64,000 nucleotides of DNA. Source: Candidatus Olsenella pullistercoris. GTDB taxonomy: Bacteria; Actinomycetota; Coriobacteriia; Coriobacteriales; Atopobiaceae. A model generated the notes under the pieces. That model was given only the letters and a program-made list of their open reading frames with translations, had not been told where the DNA came from and made no database searches. Positions 17,918 through 26,334 of the stretch are shown in pieces. Made by a program: the position numbers and the translations under genes. Position 1 is the first letter of the stretch; every line of letters starts with the position of its first letter. The stretch covers positions 1 through 64,000 of the forward strand of contig DXBM01000039.1 of NCBI GenBank assembly GCA_019116525.1, read 5' to 3'.

Positions 17918-18466
17918 TCACGCCCCGAGGTCGACAAGGGCCTCGTCGCCCACGCACACCCACCCATCCACGCGCCGCGGCTCCATGGTGGCCCCGAACG
18001 CGGCGAGCTCGTCGAGCAGGTCCATCTCGACCTCGCGCACGTCGGCATAGCGGCGGTACGCCACGCCGAGCTCCCCCGCGTCCATGCGCTCGCGGAAGCG
18101 CTCGAGCTCGGGCGTCTCGCGCTCGCCCGGGGCCAGCGCGCGCAGCCACACGAGCACGCGCGAGCAGCCCGTCCCCTCCGAGCGCGCCTCGAGCGCGACC
18201 TCGAGCTCCTCGAGCGTGTACTCGCCGCAACGCCGGTGGAAGAGGAAGAGCGCGAGGTCACAGCCGCGCACGAGGTCATCGTACTCGGCCTGCTTGCCGC
18301 CCGCGTGGCGCGCCACGGCAATGCTCTCGTGCTCCCACTTCACGAGCGAGAAGCGCGTGCCCCGTCCCACGTACGCGTCGCTCAGCCTGCCCATGAAGTC
18401 GCCGAGGGCAACGCGGTCGTCGCGCAGCTCCTCGCTTGACCCCAGAAAGATGCGCGTCACACTCAC
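17918..18466 (-). CDS. Stand-alone DUF4062-like (TIR-like fold) domain protein
   Basis: This 182-residue protein matches the N-terminal domain of the gene just upstream. Both begin with a beta strand (RIFLGSSEEL here, TVFLGCSREL there), then a LGDF helix, a LVKW/LVRW strand, an LFLF strand and an ALEA helix. This is the pattern of DUF4062-type domains, which often sit in front of NTPase or repeat regions in signalling proteins. Here it stands alone, with a C-terminal extension ending in WVCVGDEALVDL. The start is a GTG whose bases overlap the upstream stop (GTGA), with GGAGGGG in front, so it is translationally coupled. No catalytic activity can be assigned. Confidence 0.65.
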   Translation of the reverse strand: MSVTRIFLGSSEELRDDRVALGDFMGRLSDAYVGRGTRFSLVKWEHESIAVARHAGGKQAEYDDLVRGCDLALFLFHRRCGEYTLEELEVALEARSEGTGCSRVLVWLRALAPGERETPELERFRERMDAGELGVAYRRYADVREVEMDLLDELAAFGATMEPRRVDGWVCVGDEALVDLGA

Positions 18467-21312
18467 GATGCCCCTCCCTCGAGGTCGCTCAGGCGCTCCC
18501 TGGCCTGCTCGGCGGCCCTCTCGCTGCCCGCGGCCTCGAAGCGCCGGACGAGCTCGCGGCACGCGGCGACCGACGCCTCGCGCTCCCCCGCTCGCCAGAG
18601 GCAGATCGAGAGCGGGTCGAGCACGCTCGCCATCGCCCGGTCCGAACCGCTGACGCGCCGCGTCGCCTTGAGCAGGCTCCGGAACACCTCCGAGGCCTCG
18701 ACCCACTCGTCCATGTCCATGAGCTCGCGGCCCCAGTCATAGACCGGCTGCAGCTCGACGAGGCGCCGCTCGCTCCCAGAGGGCCGCAGGGACTCCCCTC
18801 GCGCCTCCCACGCGAGCCGGCTCCTGAGCCGTTGGGCCTCCGCGAGCGCATCGGCATAGGAAAAGGAGATCTCCCCCGCAACCTGCCCCGCGAGCCGCTC
18901 CATCCCCTCGACGGCCCGGTCGAGGCAGCGCAGCCTCTCCTCGGGCGCCTCATCCACGATCTCAACGAGCAGCCAGAGCGCCCCGCACGCCGCACCCTCC
19001 ACGATGTCTCCGAGAGGGCGGGCGCCGAAGAGCGCCGTGCGTAGGCCGTCGAAGAGCTCCCGCGCGGTCTGCCGCACGTCACGACGATCGCCCAGGCCAT
19101 CGTGGGCGATCGCGAGCGGTGCCGCGAGCGTGCTGAGCCCGAGCACGGCCTCCCTCGAGCCCAGATCCGCGGCCCGTCGCAGCGCGTCGGCCGCCTCGCG
19201 CACGTGCGCGAGCATCTCCTCCTCGCGCCCGCCGAGGTCCGACAGGACCAGGGCCAGGGAGGCGAGCGCCGCGGCGAGCTGGGGCGCATGGGCACGCGGG
19301 GAGCCGGCGCAGAGGCGGCGCGCGACCTCGACCGCGCGCTCGGCGCAGGCAAGGTCGTACCCAGCCCCGCCCATCGCGGCGAGGGCGCCGACCGAGACGA
19401 GGGACTGGAGGTAGATCGGCGCCCACGCGTCGAAGTCCTTCTCGACTCCCCGCTCGCAGAGCCCGCGCGCCTCGGCCAGGAACTCGCCGGCAGCCTCCGC
19501 GTCGCCGAGCACGGCGCGAAGCCCGGCGAGCTTCGTCAGCGCGAGCGCGAGCAGCTCCTGGTCGGACGCCACGGCGTCCGGGCGCGACACGAGCTCGCGC
19601 GCCGTGGCAACGGCCTGCCCCATCCGTCGCGCCTCCTCGTCGATCCGACCCGCGTCCGCGCTGAGCTGTGTGCAGAGCGCGTAGGCCTGCCAGCGCGAGC
19701 GCAGGGCCTCCGATCGCTCGCGCCCCATCGGGATCTCGAGCATCCCCAGGGCCTCCGCGAGCGTCTCCGCCGCGCTCTCGGGAAGGCCCGCGCGCCACTC
19801 GGCCTCGGCGGCCTCGCGCAGCGCGTCGGCCACGGCGAGCGGCCAGCCGGGCCGCTCCGCGCGCAGCAGCTCCACGCGGCCCCTCATGGCGGCAAGCGCG
19901 CCCGTCTCGTCCCCCAGCTCCCGGCGGCACGTGGCCGCCTCGGCCAGCGCCGCGCCCCAGCACCACACGGCGTCGTCGGCAAGGGGGCGCGGGGCGTCCG
20001 AGAGGGCCGCGAGGGCGCCCTCGAGCGCCGCGAGCGCCTCCTCGAAGCGCTCCTGGCGCAGCAGGTTGCTCCCGTGCTCGCAGCGGGCCAGCCACCCGAG
20101 CCCGTAGCGCCCCTCGAGCGCCGCGGCCTCGCTCAGCACGCGCGCCACGCGCCCCTCGACCTCCGGCGTCGGCGCCTGCGAGCGGAGGAGGCGCGCGAGC
20201 TGCAGCTGCTCGGACACGTTCGCCCGCAACCGTGCGAGCACGGCGCGCTCGGCCGCCCGCATGGCCTCGAGGTCGTGGATCGCCCGGTCGCGCTCGTCAG
20301 CGAGCTCGCGCTCGTCGAGCATGCGGATGGCGGCGTCCACCTTGCCCTGCTCGGCCAGGCGGTAAGCCGCGCGCTGGCGCAAGGTGAGCGCGGCGGCCCC
20401 TTCCGTCGTGCGGCGCGACATCTGGAGCATGAAGTCGAGAAACGCGCGCTGCCCCCGCGCGACCTCGTCGACAAGGACCTCGCGGCGGCGCGCGAGCGGC
20501 AGGTACTCGGCGCGCACGGCCTCGTCGTCCGGGCGCTCGAGGTAGCGGGCCTTGAGGTTGAGGTAGTGCGGCTCCATGGCGCCCAGCTCGGCGCGGGCGT
20601 CCTGCACGCCGCTCCAGCCCTCCCAAGCCGGGATGCCCGCGAGGCTCACGACCGGCACGCCCCAGAGGCAGGCGCTGTCCCCCTTGACCTCAAGGGCCGC
20701 AGGGGCGGACTTCACCGCGGGAGGCAGGGGCACGGCCGGCATCCCCGGCAGGCCGGGGGCGCCCGGCAGGAGCGTCGCGGTCGTGGGCAGCGGCGCGGCG
20801 GGCCGCACGTCCCCGAGCATGCCAGGGGCGACCGCGTCCTTCTCGCCCGCCACGTCGCGCGCGATCTGCAGGAGCACGCCGAGCTTCACCGAGTCGATCG
20901 TGCCGTAGGTGTTGTAGAAGTGGCGCAGCTCGCCGTCGAGCCGGTCGCGGAAGGCGCGGAGCTCGGCGGAGAGATCCTTCTCGTCCGCCACCTCGCGAAA
21001 CCACGTCACGATCTGCGGGCGCCCTCCCGTGCGAAACGCCTCGAGCGCCTCCGAGAAGCGCTCCTCCATCCCCGCGCCCGCCGTGGTGAAGTAGAGGAAC
21101 AGACACAGGCTGCTCTTTCGCACTGCTGCGGCGTAGTCCTTGAGCGGGTCGTTGCGCCCGTCCCACTGCCAGCGAACGAGGCGCAGGTACGAGCCATGGC
21201 CCGAGAGGATGTCGTTGAGCTCGGAGAAGAAGTCACCGAGCTCGCGCTGGTCTGGCTCGAGCTCGCGCGAGCAGCCGAGAAACACCGTGATGGTCGTGGC
21301 CTCGTCCGTCAT
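18463..21312 (-). CDS. DUF4062-like domain protein with long TPR-like helical tail
   Basis: A 949-residue predicted cytoplasmic protein. Residues 1-165 are the DUF4062-like domain shared with the downstream gene. A Pro/Ala/Leu-rich linker (about 170-210) follows, then a DUF4062-unlike region and, from about 290 to the end, many helical pairs with TPR spacing (for example the repeated ALAALEGAL and ERxEEAL patterns). No P-loop, protease or nuclease motif was found, so this is not a STAND NTPase. The ATG at 21312 has GGGGGG before it and a TAGAAT box about 30 bases upstream. The gene pair is divergent from metG. Domain-plus-repeat architecture suggests a sensor or scaffold, possibly defence or stress related; this is inference. 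Confidence 0.65.
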   Translation of the reverse strand: MTDEATTITVFLGCSRELEPDQRELGDFFSELNDILSGHGSYLRLVRWQWDGRNDPLKDYAAAVRKSSLCLFLYFTTAGAGMEERFSEALEAFRTGGRPQIVTWFREVADEKDLSAELRAFRDRLDGELRHFYNTYGTIDSVKLGVLLQIARDVAGEKDAVAPGMLGDVRPAAPLPTTATLLPGAPGLPGMPAVPLPPAVKSAPAALEVKGDSACLWGVPVVSLAGIPAWEGWSGVQDARAELGAMEPHYLNLKARYLERPDDEAVRAEYLPLARRREVLVDEVARGQRAFLDFMLQMSRRTTEGAAALTLRQRAAYRLAEQGKVDAAIRMLDERELADERDRAIHDLEAMRAAERAVLARLRANVSEQLQLARLLRSQAPTPEVEGRVARVLSEAAALEGRYGLGWLARCEHGSNLLRQERFEEALAALEGALAALSDAPRPLADDAVWCWGAALAEAATCRRELGDETGALAAMRGRVELLRAERPGWPLAVADALREAAEAEWRAGLPESAAETLAEALGMLEIPMGRERSEALRSRWQAYALCTQLSADAGRIDEEARRMGQAVATARELVSRPDAVASDQELLALALTKLAGLRAVLGDAEAAGEFLAEARGLCERGVEKDFDAWAPIYLQSLVSVGALAAMGGAGYDLACAERAVEVARRLCAGSPRAHAPQLAAALASLALVLSDLGGREEEMLAHVREAADALRRAADLGSREAVLGLSTLAAPLAIAHDGLGDRRDVRQTARELFDGLRTALFGARPLGDIVEGAACGALWLLVEIVDEAPEERLRCLDRAVEGMERLAGQVAGEISFSYADALAEAQRLRSRLAWEARGESLRPSGSERRLVELQPVYDWGRELMDMDEWVEASEVFRSLLKATRRVSGSDRAMASVLDPLSICLWRAGEREASVAACRELVRRFEAAGSERAAEQARERLSDLEGGAS

Positions 21313-21339
21313 GTCGCCCCCCAGGGTAGCCTGCCCCCG

Positions 21340-21345
21340 ATTCTA
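21340..21345 (-). promoter_or_regulatory. -10 box of the DUF4062/TPR operon
   Basis: TAGAAT on the minus strand (GCGGTAGAAT) lies 28 bases before the ATG of the TPR gene and matches the boxes at 7847 and 12228. Confidence 0.35.
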
Positions 21346-21437
21346 CCGCGCCGGCGCCGCGCATCGCGCGGCGCGCTACCCGCCGACGGCGAGAAGTGCG
21401 AGAATGGGAGGGCTGCACCCAACACGAAGGAGCCTCC

Positions 21438-23465
21438 ATGCCCGCTTCCGAGAACCGCCCGAGCTTCCCCAGGCGCGCCGTCATCACCGGCGGCATGCCC
21501 TATGGCAACAAGAACCTGCACTTCGGCCACATTGGCGGCGTATTCGTGCCCGCCGACTTCTTCGCGCGGTTCCTGCGCGACCGCATCGGGCCCGAGAACG
21601 TGATCTTCGTCTCTGGCACCGACTGCTACGGCTCCCCCATCGCCGAGGGCTTCCGCAAGAAGGTCGAGGGCGAGGGCTACCAGGGCACCATCGAGGACTA
21701 CGTCCGTGCCAACCACGACGCCCAGAAGGCCGCGCTCGACGCCTACGGCATCTCGCTCGACCTCTTCGCGGGCTCCGGCCTGGACCCGGCGCGAGACGTC
21801 CACGCTCACCTCACCGACGAGCTCATCCGTCGCCTCCACGAGCGCGGCTACCTGCACCGCCGGACCACGCGCCAGTTCTATGACGTGGAGGCGGGAACCT
21901 TCCTCAACGGACGCCAGGTCCAGGGACGCTGCCCGGTGCGCGGCTGCAAGTCCGAGAAGGCCTACGCCGACGAGTGCGACCTCGGGCACCAGTTTGACCC
22001 CGAGGAGCTCATCGCCCCGGTCTCACAGATCACCGGCACCACCCCTGAGCTGCGACCGGTTGACAACTGGTACTTCGACCTGCCAGCCTTTGCGAACGAG
22101 CTCGCGCGCCTCATGGACGAGTGGGACGCCGACCCGCAGGTGCGCGCCGTCGTCACCAAGACCGTGCGCGAGAGCCTGGTGGACCCGGTGATCTACGTCC
22201 AGACCAAGTTCCGCGACGCCTACGACGCCGTCGCCGACCAGCTCCCCGAGCACACGCTCACGGAGGCGGAGGGCGGCCAGCAGTCCTTCTCGCTCACCTT
22301 CTCGGGCTGGGAGGCGCGCGACGAGGCTCGCGAGAAGCTCGACGCCGCCGGCGTGCGCTTCCGCACGGGCAAGTGCCTGCTCCCGTTCCGCATCACCGGA
22401 AACATCGACTGGGGCGTGCCGGCGCCGGAGCTCGAGGGCACGAGCGGCCTCACTGTCTGGTGCTGGCCCGAGAGCCTCTGGGCCCCCATCTCCTTCACGC
22501 AGACCGCGCTCGGGCTCGCGCCCGAGGGCCGCTACTCCTCGACGGACTGGCGCGACTGGTGGTGCTCGGAGGACGCCCGCGTCTACCAGTTCATCGGCCA
22601 GGACAACATCTACTTCTACTGCGTGGCTCAGCCCGCCCTCTGGGAGGCGCTCGGCTGGGGCCTCACGCAGGACGTCCCCGTGGCCAACTACCACATCCTG
22701 TTCATGAACAAGAAGGCCTCGAGCTCGGGCAAGATCGCCCCTCCCATGGCCGCCGAGCTGCTCGACGCCTACACTCCCGAGCAGCTGCGCGCGCACTGGC
22801 TCTCGCTCGGGCTCGACCAGAAGGCCGTCTCCTTCAACCCCAAGGCCTTCGACACGTCCGTCTCCCACAAGGACAAGGCCACGGGCGAGGACGTGCTCGT
22901 GCGCGACGACCCGCGCGTGGTGGACCCCGCCCTCAAGGAGAGCGCCTTCCTCACCAACATCTTCAACCGCCTGGCGCGCAGCTGCTTCTACGGAGCCGCC
23001 AACGTCTGCGACGCGCACCTGCCGGCGGTCGCGCCGAGCGCTGAGGCCAAGGATGCCGCGCGCGAGGCAACGCTCGCCTTCGAGCGGCGCGCCTACGAGT
23101 TCGACGCGCACGGCGCGCTCGGCGTTGCCGAGGAGCTCTGCCGCGCGGCCAACAAGCGCTGGGACGACGCCTCCAAGGCCGCCAAGGGAGACGACGCCGC
23201 CTACGAGGCGGCCCTTGCCGACGCCTTCTGCGCGCTGCGCACGGTGGCGCTGCTCATGCACCCCGCCGTGCCGGCCGGCTGCGAGAAGATCTGCGAGCAC
23301 ATGGGCTTCTCGCCAGACCTGTTCTTTGGCTGGGACCACGCCTTCGAGGGGCCCGTCGAGCTGGCGGCCTCGCTTGGCGAGACGCCGGAGCAGCACAAGA
23401 TCATGCCGCTGCCCCCGCGCTACGACTTCTTTGAGAAGCACCCGTCGCAGGTCAAGGGCAAGTAG
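21438..23465 (+). CDS. metG: Methionyl-tRNA synthetase (variant KMSKS motif)
   Basis: This 675-residue class I aminoacyl-tRNA synthetase charges tRNA-Met. The HIGH motif is in LHFGHIGG (about 28-34), and a zinc-knuckle-like insert with Cys/His residues lies near 165-190. The second signature loop, normally KMSKS, reads NKKASSSGK (about 425), closer to the KxSSS form of some class I enzymes. The C-terminal half is the helical anticodon-binding domain. The ATG at 21438 has GAAGGAG six bases upstream; an in-frame start at 21396 lacks a site. The gene stands alone, divergent from the TPR gene. It could be the only MetRS or a second, specialised copy; the rest of the genome would decide. Confidence 0.85.
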   Translation: MPASENRPSFPRRAVITGGMPYGNKNLHFGHIGGVFVPADFFARFLRDRIGPENVIFVSGTDCYGSPIAEGFRKKVEGEGYQGTIEDYVRANHDAQKAALDAYGISLDLFAGSGLDPARDVHAHLTDELIRRLHERGYLHRRTTRQFYDVEAGTFLNGRQVQGRCPVRGCKSEKAYADECDLGHQFDPEELIAPVSQITGTTPELRPVDNWYFDLPAFANELARLMDEWDADPQVRAVVTKTVRESLVDPVIYVQTKFRDAYDAVADQLPEHTLTEAEGGQQSFSLTFSGWEARDEAREKLDAAGVRFRTGKCLLPFRITGNIDWGVPAPELEGTSGLTVWCWPESLWAPISFTQTALGLAPEGRYSSTDWRDWWCSEDARVYQFIGQDNIYFYCVAQPALWEALGWGLTQDVPVANYHILFMNKKASSSGKIAPPMAAELLDAYTPEQLRAHWLSLGLDQKAVSFNPKAFDTSVSHKDKATGEDVLVRDDPRVVDPALKESAFLTNIFNRLARSCFYGAANVCDAHLPAVAPSAEAKDAAREATLAFERRAYEFDAHGALGVAEELCRAANKRWDDASKAAKGDDAAYEAALADAFCALRTVALLMHPAVPAGCEKICEHMGFSPDLFFGWDHAFEGPVELAASLGETPEQHKIMPLPPRYDFFEKHPSQVKGK

Positions 23466-23493
23466 TCCGCGCCGCGCGCCCAGGCGCGCGATC

Positions 23494-23604
23494 GTAGGAG
23501 CGAAGCGACGTTTTTCTCGCCAGAAGCGTCGCTTTGCTCCTACATTTGGTATCCGTAGGAGAAAGACGACACTTTCAGGTAAAGAGGTGTCGGCGAGCTC
23601 CTAC
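23494..23604. repeat. Two tandem hairpins with GTAGGAGC arms (element H)
   Basis: Hairpin 1 (23494-23543) pairs GTAGGAGCGAAGCGACG with CGTCGCTTTGCTCCTAC. Hairpin 2 (23555-23604) has the outer arms GTAGGAG/CTCCTAC and an inner GACACTT/AAGAGGTGTC-type stem. The loop of hairpin 1 contains TTTTTCTCGCCAGAA. The pair fills the metG-hydrolase gap and may end metG transcription. Similar loops occur in elements I and J. Confidence 0.6.
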
Positions 23605-23648
23605 ACACGGGCGAGAAGGACCTCGCGCCCCGACCGAAAGGACCCCAC

Positions 23649-25136
23649 ATGGCCGCCACGCCGCCGCCGGTGCACGTTCCGCGACCGTACGCGCTGCCGA
23701 GCGTTCCGCTCGCGGCGCGCGTCGAGGTGCCCACGGAAGACGGCGCCACCATCGTTGCCTGGACATACGCGCCCGCTGGCGTCGTTGACGAGCCGGGCAC
23801 GCCCTTCGGCATCGGGCTCGCCGTGCCGCCCGTGCTCATGCTCCACGGCAACGGCGAGGAGCACGGCATCTTTGGCCCTGTGATCGACGCGATCTGCGCG
23901 AGCGGGCGCGCCGTCATCGCCGTTGACTCCCGCGCCCAGGGCGCGTCGAGCCGCGGCAGCGCGTCGCTCTCCTATGAGCTCATGGCCTCCGACGCCCGCG
24001 AGGTCTGCTCGCGGATCGGCGTTCCCCAGGTGCACGTGCTGGGCTTTTCCGACGGCGGCATCCTGGGCCTTCTGCTCGCCCGCGACTGGGGCGAGCACGT
24101 GCTCTCCGTGACGGCCCTCGGGGCCAACCTCACCCCGGCGGGGCTTCCCAAGGAGGACACGGACTGGATGGCCTTTGCCGCCGCGGAGAACCGCCGCTGG
24201 GCCGAGGAGGGCTCGGAGGGCGTCACCCTCGAGGACGGGACGCCGGTGCCCTCGCCGGCCGAGGCCGCCCGCATTGCGGAGCTTCTCCAGCTCATGGTCG
24301 AGCAGCCGCAGATCGACGCCGCCTCGCTCGCCGGCATTCGCTGCCCCGTGACCGTGATGGTCGGCGAGTTCGACGAGATCCTCCCCGAGGAGACCGACCG
24401 CATCGCGGCGGCCGTGCCCGGCGCGCGCAAGGTGGTCGAGCCCGGCGTCGACCACAACCTTCCCAAGATGGCGCCCGCCGCCGTGGCGCGCGAGCTCCTG
24501 GCCACCATCGAGCGAAACGACCTGCGGCACGAGGGCAGCGCCGCCGTTCCCGGCGACATCGCCGTCGTGCGGCTGCCGGTCTCGGGTCTTTGGGCCGAGA
24601 AGCTCGACTCGCTGTACGTCCATGTGTGCGCGGCAGGCGGCACCTGCGGCTGGGTGCCGGAGGTCTGGCCGCCCGCCGGCATGGCGGCGGGGCTTCTCGC
24701 TGCCGGCTCGTACTGGGGCGCCTTCGACGCGTCCGCCGTGCGAGACGGCACGCCCTGCGAGGGCGCTGTCCTTCTCGGCGCCGTTGCCATGGACGACGAC
24801 GCGGACATGGGAGACGGCACGGCTCCCGGCCACGGCTCGGGCACGGGCGGCCCCAGCTGGGAGGAGCTCCCCGGGCGCGAGGTGCGCGGGCTGCACCTGC
24901 TCGCCGTCGACCCCGCCGCACGCGGGCGCCACGTCTCTGTTGCCCTGCTCGACGCCGTGGCCCGTGAGGCGCGCTCCGAGGGCGCGCGCGTGCTGCGGCT
25001 CAACACCTCCGTCCAGAGCGTGGAGGCAAACGCCATGTACACGCGCTGCGGCTTCACGCGCCACCGCCCGATGTGGCTCCCCTACCCCGACCTGCCCATG
25101 CCCGGCTGGACCAACCTCTGGGAGCTGCGGCTGTAG
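23649..25136 (+). CDS. Alpha/beta hydrolase fused to a GNAT N-acetyltransferase
   Basis: A 495-residue two-domain protein. Residues 30-290 form an alpha/beta hydrolase: LMLHGNGEE oxyanion region, nucleophile Ser in GFSDGG (about 139), acid Asp in GEFDEI and base His in GVDHNLP. The region from about 305 onward is a GNAT domain, with the acetyl-CoA loop VDPAARGRHVS (about 418-428) and the last strand with NAMYTRCGF, which is the usual GNAT C-terminal motif. There is no signal peptide, so it should be cytoplasmic. The ATG at 23649 has GAAAGGA before it. Fusion of an esterase-like and an acetyltransferase domain is unusual and suggests that one small molecule is handled by both. The substrate is unknown. 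Confidence 0.82.
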   Translation: MAATPPPVHVPRPYALPSVPLAARVEVPTEDGATIVAWTYAPAGVVDEPGTPFGIGLAVPPVLMLHGNGEEHGIFGPVIDAICASGRAVIAVDSRAQGASSRGSASLSYELMASDAREVCSRIGVPQVHVLGFSDGGILGLLLARDWGEHVLSVTALGANLTPAGLPKEDTDWMAFAAAENRRWAEEGSEGVTLEDGTPVPSPAEAARIAELLQLMVEQPQIDAASLAGIRCPVTVMVGEFDEILPEETDRIAAAVPGARKVVEPGVDHNLPKMAPAAVARELLATIERNDLRHEGSAAVPGDIAVVRLPVSGLWAEKLDSLYVHVCAAGGTCGWVPEVWPPAGMAAGLLAAGSYWGAFDASAVRDGTPCEGAVLLGAVAMDDDADMGDGTAPGHGSGTGGPSWEELPGREVRGLHLLAVDPAARGRHVSVALLDAVAREARSEGARVLRLNTSVQSVEANAMYTRCGFTRHRPMWLPYPDLPMPGWTNLWELRL

Positions 25137-25148
25137 CGGGACCCTCGG

Positions 25149-26126
25149 TCATCGGCGGGGTCTGCCACGTCCTTGCAGCGCAACAGCGACGCTGACGCCG
25201 AGCACAAGGCCCATCACCAGGGCGAGAAGCACGGGCGCGCCCGAGGCGATGAGGTTCCCGGCAAGGACGTACGGAGCTGGCGGCAACACGTGGACGACAA
25301 GCGAAACGAACAGGGCGTACGCCGCGACGATGACCGCGCAGCAGATCACGGCCCGGCGCCACGGCCAGGAGCGGCGCCTCATGCGCCGGCCTAGCGCAAA
25401 TCCCACGAGCTGAGACGCCCCGAGCGCAGCGAGCGGCCTCGCGACCACGGCCAGCAGCCAGATCCAGACCGCCTCGAAGTACATGCCCACGCGCGCGCCC
25501 AGCACGAGCTGGTAGGCGATTTCGTAGGCGACTCCCGCCGCGAGCAGCAGTGCGCAGCCGCCCACGTAAGCGCAACGCGGCCAGGGACTGCCCGAGCCTC
25601 TGGCGCCGTCACAGGACGCCTCGGCGCGCTCGCGCAGGCGCTCCATGCCCTCCGGGGAGAGGGACGCCACGAGCTCCTCGCGCGAGTGGACGCCCAGGAA
25701 GCGATAGCCGTGCGAACGAGCGGCGCTCACCGTTCCCGGGGCGACAGCCAGCTCCTCGGCCACCTGCGCGGTCGAGCGGCCAGAAGCCACGAGCGCGAGG
25801 ACCCGCGCCTCGGTCTCGCCAAGGCCAAGCGCACGGAGCACGTTCATAGCATCAGCTGGGACGACTGGCGCGGAGGGGGCTGAGGGAGCTGCGGGCGCAA
25901 GGCGCTCCCGAAGCTCCCGCACGCCGTTGAGGCCGAGCTTCTCGCAGGCGCGTCGACGGTAACTCGCGACGGTCGAGGGACTCACGCCCAGACGCCGCGC
26001 CGACTCCTCCGCGCTCATGTCCGCAAGGACGTCGCGCACGGCTTCGCGCTCGCGCGCGCTGAGGCCGGCCGCCTCAAGGGCACGCTCGGTCTCGGCAGAG
26101 AGCGAAGGCATGGCATCGGCGCTCAT
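25149..26126 (-). CDS. Membrane-anchored LuxR-family regulator with two HTH domains
   Basis: This 325-residue protein has two tandem LuxR-type helix-turn-helix modules. The first (about 20-75) contains LSAREREAV and VSPSTVASYRRRACEKLGL; the second (about 98-155) contains LGETEARVLALVASGRSTAQVAEELAV and a TVSAARSHGYRFLGV recognition helix. Four hydrophobic helices fill the C-terminal half (about 175-310), and a basic tail ends the protein. DNA-binding domains in front of membrane helices are rare among LuxR proteins. The ATG at 26126 follows GAGGGGG; a TTG ten codons upstream was judged weaker. No receiver or ligand domain is visible. The target genes are not evident. Confidence 0.75.
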   Translation of the reverse strand: MSADAMPSLSAETERALEAAGLSAREREAVRDVLADMSAEESARRLGVSPSTVASYRRRACEKLGLNGVRELRERLAPAAPSAPSAPVVPADAMNVLRALGLGETEARVLALVASGRSTAQVAEELAVAPGTVSAARSHGYRFLGVHSREELVASLSPEGMERLRERAEASCDGARGSGSPWPRCAYVGGCALLLAAGVAYEIAYQLVLGARVGMYFEAVWIWLLAVVARPLAALGASQLVGFALGRRMRRRSWPWRRAVICCAVIVAAYALFVSLVVHVLPPAPYVLAGNLIASGAPVLLALVMGLVLGVSVAVALQGRGRPRR

Positions 26127-26169
26127 CGCGCACCCCCTCGACGCGTGGTCCGGCAAACGTTCTCGCCCA

Positions 26170-26179
26170 TCTGATCAGA
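26170..26179. promoter_or_regulatory. TCTGATCAGA palindrome upstream of the LuxR gene
   Basis: This perfect 10-base palindrome lies 44-53 bases before the start codon of the membrane LuxR regulator. It could be an autoregulatory site, but only one copy is seen. The remaining 150 bases of this gap show no convincing structure. Confidence 0.25.
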
Positions 26180-26334
26180 CGGACTTCTCGTCCACCATAC
26201 ACCGCGCCTGCGCGGGGCGCTGCCGCAAACGCGTATGCACTTCGCCTGCCACACCGCCCTCTGTCACGAGAGAGGCGGGGCCGAGTGGATCAGGAGCGCC
26301 GTTCAGGCGAGCAGGGCGCTCGCAGGCACCCGCC

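Noticed and set aside
19102..21603. Long plus-strand frames opposite the TPR gene
   Set aside because: Composition is shadow-like and no ribosome site or motif is present.
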